Below are positions 10,401 to 20,689 of a stretch of DNA of 64,000 bases, one piece after another. A program made the position numbers and the translations under genes. Origin of the DNA: Piscicola geometra (Eukaryota > Annelida > Clitellata > Hirudinida > Piscicolidae); assembly GCA_943735955.1 (NCBI GenBank), contig OX030969.1, forward strand, positions 2,052,087 to 2,116,086, in the 5' to 3' direction. Within the stretch, counting starts at the first letter, position 1. Each line of letters opens with the position of its first letter. A model generated the notes under the pieces. That model worked only from the letters and a program-made list of their open reading frames with translations. It was not told the origin of the DNA and made no database searches.

Positions 10401-12884
10401 ATAACTTTTACTCATTTGAGTGCAGGACCTGTAGCCAGTGCCATATATTATAATATAAAGATTATGAATATTTTTAATTTCAATGTCTTGAACTTGATAC
10501 ATTATGTTATAAAATCCACAAAAGAAACACTTCAAAGACAAGGCTGACATACTTTTCAAGTTCCATGAGAAAACTGGTGGAGCTACTGCTAATCGTGGGA
10601 ATATTACCTGTGAAGAGTTTAATCCAAGTACTACATTTACTTTAGACAAAAAAATTTTTACTGCTTGCTTAAAAAATGAATAAGAAACAAGATTTGATAA
10701 ATATTTATTCTGCTTCTTTCCGTTTTAACTAGCGAAACTGAAATAAGGGTGAAATGGATTGAAAACAAAATAGACCTTTGACAAAATACCTCTTAATAGA
10801 AATAGACTTTCGACTAAATATACTTTTGAAAAATAAATCTTAACCCTAATCCAAACTTTAACCGTTCTCTAACTATTTTTAAAAAACAAGGTTTAACTAT
10901 GTTAAGGCTATTTCAAAAATCTATTTCGTCCAGTAAATTATTGTTAAGGGCGATTTCTTCTTGTAAATATTTTAAGGGCGATTTTGTTTGAGGTCTATTT
11001 TGGGTAAAGTCTAGTTTGGTCGTATACCTGTAAAAGTAGAAAAACTGACATGTAAAAAGCGTCATCGAATGTCTTGTATGTTGACTAAAAAGAGGTGCGG
11101 GAAAATGAAGATTAAAAGATTTTACGAAAACTATATTTTTGAAAATTTAAAGTTTAAAGTATATTAAGATTTTTTAAAGTCAGTGAAAAATGATAATTTC
11201 CTTTTCAGGCGCCTTGGGTCATGCCTGGGGGCCTATCCCAACTTATGGAACGGGTATCCATCTAAACGAAGACATTAACTTCAGACCTGAATTAGTCCAG
11301 AGTTGGTTACGTTAAATGACTTTTAAAATTTTAAGCTGGCAATTGAATCAATAAATATGTCTCTGATGAAACGATGTTATATGTTCCACGTTTACGAACA
11401 TGTTTTCATTCAGAACACTTCAGACAAAGGTTTATCCAGCATCCAAAAGTCCTTTTTAAGACGGTTATTCACGAGATAGGCCACGCCTTAGGACTAGGCC
11501 ATTCCACAGTAAATGGATCTATAATGAAATCGAAACAACCCCATCTTGATTTTAGGACACTTCATGCAGATGATATCCAAGGTCTTCATGCCAAATATGG
11601 TTGGTTTTATAAATTTATTGTAAGCAATCAGACCAACAGAATAACCTTTTCTAAACTTTTAAACAAAAAATTGTTTCAAGGAAGTCCCTTTTCAAATCCT
11701 GATCCTTGTGAAGATGGAGTCGTACAAATAGCAATGTTACAAGAACGACCCATGATTTTCAAAGGCAAGGTCAGTCTATGTTTTGAATTTAATAATTTTT
11801 TCAATTGTTAAATTTAATATTTTATTTAAGCTTCCATCATCAACTGCTTAATTTAAGATAAGGTTTTTTAAACTTTTGATGCCAAAGATGTTTGAGTGTT
11901 TAGCAAAAGTAAATATTGGTAATGGCTTAGTATATAATTTTTTTATTTGTTTATGCGACATATTAATGCAGAGACTTATAATGAATTATTAAAACTGAAA
12001 AATATATAAATTCATCTTTTTGTTTGTTTTCAAGTGGTGTTATGATAACGGAAATATAGCGAAACCTGATAAGATTACACAGTTATGCGCTGGTTACCCA
12101 AAGGGAAGTCCTGTGGAAGGAATTGTTTTTATTCCTCCCAACAACATAACCATGTTACTCTATCGTTAGTTTGTGTGTTAATCGTTGAAAGATATTTTTG
12201 GAACTATTGTCAAAATTAACTATGTGAAATAGAAAAATAATTATAAACTGAACACCATAGAACAAAAGTACTGGCTATGCAACAATAATCAGCTGCTAGA
12301 TAGATTTCCTAAAAGTGGTTTGAATGTGAAACATCTCGGAATACGATTGAATGGAAGAGATAAAATAAACGGTGCGTTTCAAAGTGTTACTGATAATAAG
12401 TTGATTATTATCTCTGTCGGCAAAAACCAAGAATTCTGGGCTTTGAATACGAGTTACAAAAATTTCGATGCAAAAAAAATGAAGTTTAATAAGCTCCGAA
12501 AAAAGCAAAATGGCACGGATATAGTAGATAATTTATTTACATCCTGGAAAAGTAAGTTGTATTTTATTGAAATTGTTTTATTAATCATCTGCAATTATAA
12601 TTAGTTTTTTTCAATAATAATAATAATTTTAATTTTGTTTATTTCGAATAACTTAAATACTGAAACTCTGCTTTTTCAAAGATGAGAAAATTCTAATAAG
12701 CCAAAGAAAATACTACCTTATCAAAGATGGTTTGCTCCAAGAGACTTCACAAGGCATAAATGCTGCTTTCAGGTGTGCTGAAGAAGCAGATGTTAAAGAA
12801 ATGAAATTGAGCTCGAGTGGTTTGATTCCTACGGATAAGCTTGTGCTTGTGTGCCTATCCTTTCTGATATATTTTCTTTTGTAA
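4448..12884 (+). CDS. Matrix metalloproteinase, probably GPI-anchored (multi-exon)
   Basis: Secreted zinc endopeptidase of the matrixin family. Exons read by phase: 4448-4531 (signal peptide, LLLFSTFFFFEIQA); about 4640-4953 (acidic propeptide, then LRCGNPD, the cysteine switch); 5026-5177 (IRYRDFLQAIEQAFDIWAQH); possible 10538-10578; 11209-11310 (ALGHAWGPIPTYG, start of the metal-binding loop); 11414-11599 (HEIGHALGLGH zinc site and SIM Met-turn); 11681-11769, 12035-12164, 12261-12551 and 12682-12884 (hemopexin region beginning NPDPCEDG, with KYW repeats). The last residues, LVLVCLSFLIYFLL before TAA, look like a GPI-attachment signal. No furin site seen. An in-frame TGA (4823-4825) lies 27 bases before the cysteine-switch codons; it disappears only if a 57-bp intron (4797-4853, rough) is assumed, which would remove the conserved Arg. 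The structural-zinc HGD segment is not evident. Intron 5178-11208 is swollen by a satellite and transposons. Confidence 0.82.
4823..4825 (+). other. In-frame TGA in the MMP propeptide exon
   Basis: The frame that encodes the acidic propeptide and the frame that encodes LRCGNPD are the same, and this TGA lies between them (...ACFTSFT, stop, FHYKHIHALRCG...). No AG acceptor allows a clean intron that skips it while keeping the Arg of the cysteine switch. It could be a sequence error, a real null mutation, or a sign of an unusual splice. Confidence 0.7.
5284..6704. repeat. 15-bp satellite in the large MMP intron
   Basis: About 95 copies of a 15-mer built on AATCATTATAAT. The first part (to about 5810) has units ending mostly ATA/ACATA; the second part is very uniform with AAC between ATCATTATAAT blocks. 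Because 15 is a multiple of three and the unit lacks stops in several frames, both strands show long artefactual frames (repeats of NHYNI, or IIMIV). The array begins about 110 bp after the donor of MMP exon 5026-5177. Confidence 0.97.
6868..6985. repeat. Degenerate telomere-like (CCTTAA/CCCTAA) repeats
   Basis: Repeated CTTAACC, CCCTAAC and CTTTAACC units, similar to the complement of the animal telomere repeat TTAGGG but diverged. They sit directly in front of the R1 repeat landmark (GCAAACAGCGAAAAATGCTG at about 6990), the same order as at 13266-13620. Confidence 0.75.
6988..8540. repeat. R1 dispersed repeat, copy 1
   Basis: Shares ordered landmarks with 13622-15510 and 39664-39960: the AAAAATGCTG(A/G)GGGG start, the hairpin TGTTGCGTTTTCGCAACA at 7040-7057, AT-rich stretches, the GTCGTC(A)GTGTCGTCTTTG block near 7650, and a minus-strand peptide-coding block at about 8150-8290 (AETVQ-x-QLK-x-TSTSLRVD then ACIELQELF). 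The conserved peptide in two copies suggests the repeat once carried a gene or captured exon. Family unknown. Confidence 0.6.
8150..8290 (-). pseudogene. Conserved unknown coding block in R1 copy 1
   Basis: Minus strand reads KDAETVQRQLKITSTSLRVD, then QSDLIACIELQELF and a stop. The block at 15116-15340 encodes a nearly identical peptide. Agreement of reading frame with mostly third-base and conservative differences suggests former coding sequence. No family recognised. Confidence 0.4.
9112..9440. repeat. Inverted duplication inside the piggyBac copy
   Basis: The transposase segment that reads PFANRR-x-YCEQSDHGHNLA is present on the minus strand at about 9190-9260 and again on the plus strand at about 9365-9430 (the intact counterpart is FANGRMYWEQSDDVHNLA in the other element). 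Between the arms is TCAATCAATCAATCAAATAA followed by TATAGCGC, a short dispersed repeat. Confidence 0.75.
9297..9350. mobile_element. Short TCAA-tailed TATAGCGC repeat
   Basis: (AATC)n followed by AAATTTCTATAGCGCTC. The same core with (AATC)n or (AAT)n occurs at 23138-23195, 24548-24660, 33900-34030 (reverse) and 54543-54601. It looks like the 3' end of a short retroposon whose tail is a microsatellite. Confidence 0.5.
9581..9898 (+). pseudogene. piggyBac transposase fragment (DDE core plus Cys-rich tail)
   Basis: 105 residues. It starts with AIDESIVSYYGRHSSKKLIR, the DDE_Tnp_1_7 region carrying the first catalytic Asp, runs through RLGYLVNPYQGASEE and LGLGGS, and then jumps directly to the C-terminal zinc-finger-like tail (GQKRCLQCGKKVQKKCLKC, HLECF). 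The middle of the catalytic domain, including the later Asp residues, is deleted, so it cannot be active. The upstream part survives only in broken frames at 9000-9540. Confidence 0.85.
10538..10578 (+). other. Candidate missing MMP exon
   Basis: After a CTTCAAAG acceptor the frame reads NKADILFKFHEKTG and ends at a GT donor, with phase 1 at both sides, matching exons 5026-5177 and 11209-11310. ADI-x-F is what matrixins have at this place. It lacks the HGD structural-zinc motif, and an alternative donor 20 bases on also fits. It lies just outside the 6711-10429 insert. Confidence 0.45.
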
Positions 12885-13265
12885 TTTGACAATTAGATTA
12901 ATCGCATCAAGATTATAGTTATCGGACTTTTATTTGGTTTTGAAAAATTATTTATTTTAAAGTTTGCAAGATTAGGATTTTTGAGTTTAAAAAATATTTT
13001 TAAAAAAATCAATAGTTTACATTTTAAATATTTTTAGGGTTTTTAATAGCGTCAAAAAGTATGCCAAATGTTATTTATTTTGAAAACTTCACAGAAAAGA
13101 ACAAAATGATAGTTTTTCTTCAAGGATAAATTCACTGATAAAAACTTGCGATTTTTGTTCTTTTTCGTGAAAATTTTATAACGAAACAATTTCTCATTTG
13201 TTATATTCATAATAATTATAAAATATGTTCATTAGAAAGTGTTCATTTATTTTAAAACGTTTCAA
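12885..13265. other. No gene seen
   Basis: AT-rich 3' flank of the metalloproteinase gene. No exon, repeat or clear poly(A) signal is evident. Confidence 0.6.
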
Positions 13266-13620
13266 ATCTTAACCTCAACCTTAATCCTAAGTCCTAACTC
13301 TAACCCAAAGAAATTTTTCATTCTTTTCAAACATTTTTCAATCAAAAGTCTAACCTCAAACCCTAACCCAAACCCCTAAAGTTATCTCTTACCCTAATCG
13401 TAATTCCCAATTTCAACCTTAACCCTAACCCCTAACTCCAACCCTCAACCATAACTTTAACCCTTACTCCAATCCATAACCTTAACCACTTACTCTAACC
13501 TTTAACCCCAACCCCTAACCCCTTACTCTAACCTTTAACCCCAACCCCTAACCCTTTACTCTAACCTTTAACCCTAACCCCTTACTCTAACCTTCAACCC
13601 CAACCCCTAACTTTTAACCA
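13266..13620. repeat. Long degenerate telomere-like repeat tract
   Basis: About 350 bp dominated by CCTAACC, CTTAACC, CCCCTAAC and TTTAACCCC units, with an inner higher-order repeat (CTTACTCTAACCTTTAACCC repeated three times). Related to the TTAGGG complement but too diverged to be a live telomere. Directly followed by R1 copy 2. Confidence 0.85.
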
Positions 13621-13770
13621 AGTGCGCAACCAGCAAAAATGCTGGAGGGGGCTTGAATTTCTTTTAAAAAGTCAATTGTTCAACCCATTTACTAGCACTG
13701 TTGCGTTTTTGCAACATTAATTTATATACTTTTTGCGGTTTTAAATAATAATGACGAGCATTATTATAGT

Positions 13771-13922
13771 GGCGTATAACCCGAACGGGCTTCCAGGCTA
13801 CTTAGGCTGCAGGTTTTCATTTGCGCCTTTGGGTTACTAGGGCATTGGTTGCACTTGAACCTAGGACCTTTCATTATTGGTCAAGCCGAGAGTCGTTGCC
13901 GACTCAGCTACCCGTTCACCCA
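13771..13922 (-). mobile_element. SINE-B copy in R1
   Basis: Minus strand shows GGGTGAACGGGTAGCTGAGT (A-box region) and CCTAGGTTCAAGTGC (B box), a tRNA-like Pol III promoter. It interrupts R1 copy 2 relative to copy 1. Plus-strand landmarks (AGGCTAC-TTAGGCTG, GCGCC, TACTAGG) match 3325-3445. Confidence 0.55.
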
Positions 13923-15115
13923 TAATAAAATAGAACATAAATAGAACATAACATAGATCTTATTCAAATATCTTTTTTTTACATTAAATTTGAACTTTTA
14001 ATTTCATGAGTTGAATTTATTTTTTCCCATTTTTTTATATTTCTAACCTTTTATTTCTTGTTCACGTTTAACATTTCTCAGAACAATTTTTACTCGATTA
14101 GATAATTGTTCAATTTTGTCGTTTGATTTTAGTATTTTTATGAAAATATAGTTTTAATTTCTGGTTGAAAAGATATTTTATACTTAAATTTATTTTTTGG
14201 AGTTTACAAATCTATACTGCGTTTTCGCAATTTTGACGTAATATGTTGTTATATGATTTTTGATAAACCTAGTCATTTATTACAATATTTATCATAAAAT
14301 TAATAAATTATTATTCAAATGTTAATCTATAAAAATTGTTAAATTTAATATTTAAATTCAAATTTTGTAGATTTTTTATTTTAAATAAAAAATTCTAAAC
14401 TGCAAATGCTTTACACTTAAAACTTTATTGAAAAAAAGTTTCTTTGCCTTTTCATAGATTGATTATAAAATTAAAATAAAGATTACAGTCGTCGTCAGAG
14501 TCGTCTTTGCAGCAACGCGATAGTTTATGAGTGTGTTGTTGTGCACGTTAAGTATTATGATTTGTTTTAATTAAAATAATAATAATTATAATATAACTAT
14601 AAAAATCATTTGAATTAAAAATTTTATTGAACTATTCTTATTATAAATTTTTTTTTGTTTTAATAAATATGCTTTGAATATTTATGTTTCTTACTGCATA
14701 GTATGAAACACTACATTTTCGACCAGTTGCGTTTTCGCAACATTTTGTCCCACTAAAACTCATAAAATAATTTGTTTATAATTTTGCTTGAGTTATTATT
14801 ATAATAAATAATAATACTAAAATTATAACCATATAATGTGAGTCTAAATGTAAAATTCATGTTTAAAAAAACTTTCGGGTAGCGGCGGGGAATAGGTTAA
14901 ATCAAAACTACCAATTATAATAAATAAAGAGTTTAAAATAGTTCATTAATAATAAAAAAGAAAAACTACAAACTAAGTTGCTTAATATTCTTAGAGTTTC
15001 GTCATAATTTATTCAACTAAGTGAAAAAGTAAAAAAAAAAAAGGTTTTATATGAGATTCTAAACAGTCTATAAGTTGAAAAAATATTTAGTGTAGTTAGA
15101 ACAGCATCAAGCATA

Positions 15116-15340
15116 TCAAGCGGGCTGAAGGCTTGGGACACAAAAGAGCTCTTGCAGTTCGATACATGCATTGGGATCAGACAGATCCACGCGTAAACTT
15201 GTTGATGTGAATTTGAGTTGTGTTTGCACAGTTTCAGCATCCAAAAGCTCGGAAGTTATTTTCCCATTGTGCGTTGTTCTACATTCTGTATACTCTGTCG
15301 TGGCGGTACATACGATAAGTGTAGAAATATAAAAGTGCAA
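15116..15340 (-). pseudogene. Conserved unknown coding block in R1 copy 2
   Basis: A 74-residue open frame ending LDAETVQTQLKFTSTSLRVD, LSDPNACIELQELF. Its counterpart in R1 copy 1 (8150-8290) carries the same residues with a few changes. Preceding residues TECRTTHNGKITSELL also match the other copy roughly. Likely an exon or gene piece carried by the repeat; no family recognised. Confidence 0.4.
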
Positions 15341-15734
15341 TTAAGTTTAGTTCTGTTTTTCTCAAGAATTTGTGACATTTTAGTCATATTTTAGTGGCAT
15401 CGTTAAGTTCTGTGTTGAAATATATCTACTGTTTCGTGGATAAAAGCCTGATAGCCATCCAGTGAAAATATTTTTGTCCTATGGCATATTGAGAAACTCA
15501 TCGATTTCCGAAAAACTGCGAGACCTTCGAATTGGCCTCTCCATGTTGTGCCGTTGCCCCTAACTCTAACCCGTCGGGGAATCAAACGCATCTGTCATAA
15601 TACTTGTAAAAAAATGTTTTTTTTTCTTTAAATCATTAATTTATCAAAAAATATTATAAATACCGTGAAACACTAATTTATTAGGGGTACTCATATATAA
15701 GACGCGCCTCATGTTTGATTGCTAAAAATATTTA

Positions 15735-15830
15735 TTTGAGCTGGCGCAACACGTTCAAAATTCCAGATTTTACCCTTTTTATCGATTGTTTTACAAAATA
15801 CTTATTTGACTGTATGTAGTATATATTCTA
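15735..15830. repeat. GAGCTGGCGCAACACG dispersed repeat
   Basis: TATTTGAGCTGGCGCAACACG followed by TTCAAAAT...TTTTATCGATT is found here and again at 21405-21490, just outside the mariner-like element. Shared sequence is about 90 bp. Confidence 0.55.
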
Positions 15831-16319
15831 AATAGACTTTTGAAAATTAATACAAACAAATAATTCACTTTTTCATTTAATAAAAAACTGTTAGTATTCA
15901 TTAGCTTTGACACAAGTATGTTCTATTTATAGCTAAATATCAAATTTAAATCGATGTAAACTTTCGTCTAATTAGTCTAAATTGACTGTAAACTTGAAGA
16001 CTGCACGGGAAATGGTTGAAGCTAAAAGTGAGGTGCGAAATAAAAAAAATCATCTGGGTAAAGCGAGTTTAACCTATATTATTTTGAAGCAACATTGTTT
16101 AACAGAGTTTACTTTAAAAATGAATTGTAAAAAAAATTATAGCGTTTTTAAAAGATATTTTGAGAAGGAACTGAGAGACTACATATTCCAGAATAAATAA
16201 AGATTTTTTGGAATTATCAGTATAAAGTGAGAGGGAAAAAGTATTTCTTTAGATATTCCAGATAGTCTGACGATAAGTGAAACGTCTAAATTACCATTTT
16301 TATTATATACAAGATGATT

Positions 16320-16535
16320 TCATCTTAGACAACTAAGCATTCCGTCTTGGGAACCCAGTTGCTTAAAAAGAAATTTATGAGTGTTCATGTTTGAGGTTAA
16401 CAAACTCATATTTTATTTTTTATGTTAAAGTTGATATAGTTAGACAAAAAATCAATATAATGGATAGATCAGTTTTAATTTACGTTATTATTTATGCAAT
16501 TGAGCTATAAGGCTAAAAATCGTTCCATCTTGTGC
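16320..16535 (-). mobile_element. Relic related to the interior of the 21.5-kb mariner-like element
   Basis: The stretch with AAAATCAATATAATGGATAG and TTTACGTTATTATTTATGCA is the reverse complement, imperfectly, of 22470-22690. No TIR or coding frame found here, so this is an old fragment. The neighbouring open frame 15982-16200 (72 codons) is not recognised. Confidence 0.45.
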
Positions 16536-17412
16536 AAGCTCCTCCTAATAACTTTATAACTGGTCGTTATAACAGCTTTTTGTATCCCTGGAAGATTTAA
16601 GCTTTTCCATGATTTGATTTTAATTTGAGTTTCTCTTGATTAATTGATCACAATTTCTGTAAAAATTTTTTTACAGTTTTTTCTTTTACATAGTCCTGTG
16701 ATTTTTAATCAATAGTTTCAGACTTTTTGTTCTATCATGGCTTTCGAGCTGGTTTAATTTGCAAAAATAATATTTTTCTTGTTATTTCAAATGATCAAAC
16801 CAAACTTTAAGGTTTTTTATCTTTTTTACAAAATGTAATGTTTTTATGTTCAATCACATCTTTTTCATTGTTTTTCTCATGTTTTCCATCAACCTTTTCA
16901 ACATCTTTTTCAGAATCTTCATCATCTTTCGCAGTAAATTTCTTCCCATATTCTTCATTTAATACGTTTTCTGGTTTCTTACTTTTTATTTCTTCCTGAA
17001 CCAAAGTGAATATTGGTTTCTCTGAAAACTATTATTTTTGGTTATTTTTGCGCCTTTCTTTGCCTTTTTTTCTAATTGTTGATCTTTTTACTTTTTTGAA
17101 ATTTTTTTCTGATCTTCAACTTCGGCTTCTTTTTCTTCACTTTTATTTTTTGGTATTTTAAGTTTGAAAGAAAACTTTTCATTCTGTTTTTTTTCCCTTT
17201 TTTTCAAAACTTAGTTCATTTGCTTTTTCCACATCTTTTTTATCAACATTTTTGGGATTTTTTTCCTTTTAAGTTTCGAATGGTACTTTACATTCATTTC
17301 ATCCTCAAATTCCTCCTTATCAGAAATTTACGTGGCCGGACAAAATGTCACTGGAAAAATGGCACGGACAAAATGTCATGAGGATAAAATGTCACGGAAA
17401 AAATGTCACGGA

Positions 17413-17592
<180 letters not shown>

Positions 17593-18287
17593 GTCTTAAC
17601 CTCTGAATTGTGTAAAGTAGGATTCGGTGTACTGATCATTTTGTAATGGTATTGATAATTAAAAAAAAGACATTGCAGTAAACACTTAAAGACTAGAAAT
17701 GACCGATGCATGCTCTTTCTAACCCGCTCAAAGATAACATTCAGCCACCCCTTAAAGAAATTATCCTTTACTCACTAAATATCGATCTCAATTTTTTTCA
17801 TGAATGTTAAATGCTATATTTCAATAAATTCAATCAAAATTGACTTTACTAACAAACCTTAATAGCGCCAACTCTACCAGTTCAGTTAATAAACCGTCAC
17901 TAAGTGACACTGCATCTTATCGCCTAAACCTCTAGTTCAATGTGATTTATTACCCCAATCAACTATCATGCATTTTGCTTCCTAAATTTTTGAATTAATT
18001 CTAGAAAATTATTTTTTCATTGAGAAAGACCCACAAACCGACCAGATTCCGTCATAACTGCTAGCAATAAGTCGATAAACTCCGATGAATTCTTTCGAAC
18101 AATAAATAGAAACGAATTTTTATCATCTTCAAAACTAAAGGCATGGTGTCTTTAAGATTTTGGGAATCGAATCTATGCGCAAATAACGATAGCGATTGAA
18201 AATATTGAAAAGAAAAAGCACTACAATTAAATATAATTGTTATAGTGCAATTCATTTGCCGATACTCATAACATTATGTCCGAGCTA

Positions 18288-18523
18288 TTTTGTCCGTGAC
18301 ATTTTGTCCGTGACATTTTGTCCGTGACATTTTGTCCGTGACATTTTGTCCGTGACATTTTGTCCGTGACATTTTGTCTGTGACATTTTGTCCGTGACAT
18401 TTTGTCCGTGACATTTTGTCCTCGTGACATTTTGTCCATGCCATTTTGTCCGTGCATTTTGTCCGTGACATTTTGTCCTCGTGATATTTTGTCCATGCCA
18501 TTTTGTCCAGTGACATTTTGTCC
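18288..18523. repeat. GTGACATTTTGTCC tandem array
   Basis: Right arm of the 1200-bp element: 14-bp units TGTCCGTGACATTT, regular at first, then interspersed with TCCTCGTGA and TCCATGCCA variants towards the end. Inverse of the short left arm at 17337-17412. Confidence 0.95.
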
Positions 18524-19451
18524 TAGCACCGAAATTTATTTTCGTGAAGTTGTTCTATTTTTTCTTTATTCAACTTCATTGTTTTTTGACTTTTTTTTGT
18601 CCATTTTCCCTTCTTCACCAGTTTTTTTGTTGCTTTTTCGGTCGTCTTTTTTATTTTTTTAAAGTTTTTTAAGTTTTAAATCAAGTTTTGAAATTTCTGA
18701 TTTGATAAATTCACTTTTAAGTCGTGAAACTTTCCTAAACTTAATTTTCCCTTTTTGTTTCGGATTGCCTCTCTTTGTTTCGGCTTCTTTTAGATCTTCT
18801 TTTTTTATTACATTTTCTTGTTTATCATCATTATCGACCCCCTCATCATCTATTTTCTTATCAATTTCTTTTCCACTTTCAAAACTTATCTTTTTTGAAG
18901 CAAAGTTAATGTCTTTTTCAACCTCGCTCTTTTCTTTAATATTTTCCAACTCTTCTTCAGCAGCATCTTTGGTTTCCAAATTATCCAATGCCTCCTTATT
19001 CTCTCTTTGTGGCATATTCTCTATTTGTGGTATATTTTCTACTTGTGGCATATTTTCTCTTTGTGGTATATTTTCTTTTTGTGATATATTTTCTATTTGT
19101 GTTATATCTTTTATTTGTGTTATATCTTTTATTTGTGGTATATTTTTTTTTGCGGTACAAAACCTTTCGATTTTCCGTTTCTTTCAACTACTTTTTTCTA
19201 AAACCTGTAAAAAACTTGAAGAGTCAAACTCAATTCTATGAACAGATTTCCAAAACAACGAATGATTTATTCATAGATTTGAAGAAAAAATTAATAGAAA
19301 CACTACATATTTCCTAACATAAATGTCATCTATGATTTAACTTTCCAAAACTTACATATATCCCAGGAATAGAATAAAGAAAGCGGTGATGGTGAACACA
19401 ACGAAGAACCATTTGACTTTTTGCAAGGAGCCTTGGAGTCATGAACATGTT

Positions 19452-20235
19452 TCAGCTTGAATGGCAAGAGATTCTCAGGCATTAAAGGCTCCCTCCGCTC
19501 AGACCAAAATTACAAGTGTGCCCTCTGTCAAGGCACAGCTTGACCGATAGATGGAAGATCAATTGTGGAAGTTCTTGTTGATGAAGACAAACTTGAAGTC
19601 GTTCCTGAATTCTGCTACTTAGGTGACATGCTGTCTGCAGGTGGAGGCTGTGAGGATGCTGCCATAACCCGATGCAAGTGTGCGTGGGGAAAATTTCGTC
19701 AACTTCTTCCTCTACTGACAAACAGACACCTTCCACTTCCAACCAGAAGTCGTGTGTACACCTCATGTGTGAGGAGTACAATGTTACACGCCTCTGAGAC
19801 TTGGGCTGTCACCACAGAAACAATCAACCGCCTTCAACGCAACGACCGGGCCATGATCCGTTGGATGTGCAACATCAAATCAAAAGATCTCATCAGTTCA
19901 GATGAGCTCCAAAAATTTATGGGAATCCAGGATATTGGTGCTGTACTGCAAACAAGAAGAATGAGGTGGTTTGGGCATGTGGAACGTGGTGGTGGATGGA
20001 TCAACAAGGTTAGAAGAATGGAGGTTTCTGGAACGAAACGACCTGGCAGGCCAAAGAAGACGTGGGAAGAGGTGGTACAGAAAGACCTCAAATACCTGGG
20101 GGCACGCAGCACTGATGCCCATGATAGAAAGGAGTGGAGGGAGAGACTGAGACTTTTCAGACAGGCCCCACCCTCGGGAGAGGAAAAAATAGCCTGTTTA
20201 ACAAAAACCAGGAGATGATGATGATGAATAGCACG
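19452..20235 (+). mobile_element. 3' end of a non-LTR retrotransposon (LINE-A)
   Basis: The plus strand encodes the C-terminal part of a reverse transcriptase protein: GIKG-x-L, CALCQGTA, PIDGR, then an open frame 19565-20218 with KLEVVPEFCYLGDMLSAGGG, LHASETWAV, MIRWMCNIKSKD and the final RRMRWFGHVERGG, GRPKKTWEEVV. This is the standard thumb and C-terminal zone of an APE-type LINE. The element ends in an ATG-repeat tail at 20214-20228. The 5' part is missing (5' truncation), as usual for LINE insertions. It abuts the 5' side of paralogue I. Confidence 0.85.
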
Positions 20236-20689
20236 AAAATACGGAGGATAACTGACTGTCAATAAGGTTGTGCAAGGGTTCTTTTGGCGCAGTGGCAGTT
20301 GATCCTCCTTTTATGGTTTCCATGAAGTGGGAGTTGTTAGGTTGGATTAGGTGCAAAAGTTCATGAGACAATTGTAGAGTTGAAAGTTTTCAAGAGAAAG
20401 TTAATTGAAAGTTATTATCTTTTTGGCCTTAAGCTCGCACACGTTTATAATAAAACTACAAAAATATAAATTTAGATTTTAATAGTAGAAGTTTTTTGGA
20501 AAAATATGATTGAAAACTGTTATATTAGCTAAATATTTTTTGAACTGTAAAAGTTTTTTTTCGAAAATTGTATTTTAATTATTCAAAAAGAAATTATTAA
20601 AAACATACTAAAAAACAATTTTTAAGTTTTAGTTATTTCACGAGTTAAAAAAAAAAAGATGTAACCATTCCATAAAATGTAAGAATGTA

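Larger units (their letters stand above)
6711..10429. mobile_element. Composite insert with 29-bp terminal inverted repeats in MMP intron
   Basis: GGTCCTGCACTCAAATGAGT plus AAAAGTTAT at 6711-6739 is repeated in reverse complement at 10401-10429, and the similarity continues inward for about 30 more bases. The 3.7 kb between them contains telomere-like repeats, an R1 repeat and a piggyBac copy, all absent from ordinary introns of this gene. It is best read as one older transposon into which others have inserted. The target duplication is not clear because the left edge lies in the 15-bp satellite. Confidence 0.6.
13622..15510. repeat. R1 dispersed repeat, copy 2
   Basis: Same landmark order as copy 1: GCAACCAGCAAAAATGCTGG, TGTTGCGTTTTTGCAACA (about 13699), GTCGTCGTCAGAGTCGTCTTTG near 14490, and the minus-strand conserved peptide block. 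A SINE-B is inserted at 13771-13922. A second GTTGCGTTTTCGCAAC hairpin is near 14727. Confidence 0.65.

Noticed and set aside
19834..20262. 142-codon minus-strand frame
   Set aside because: Antisense shadow of the LINE-A reverse-transcriptase tail.
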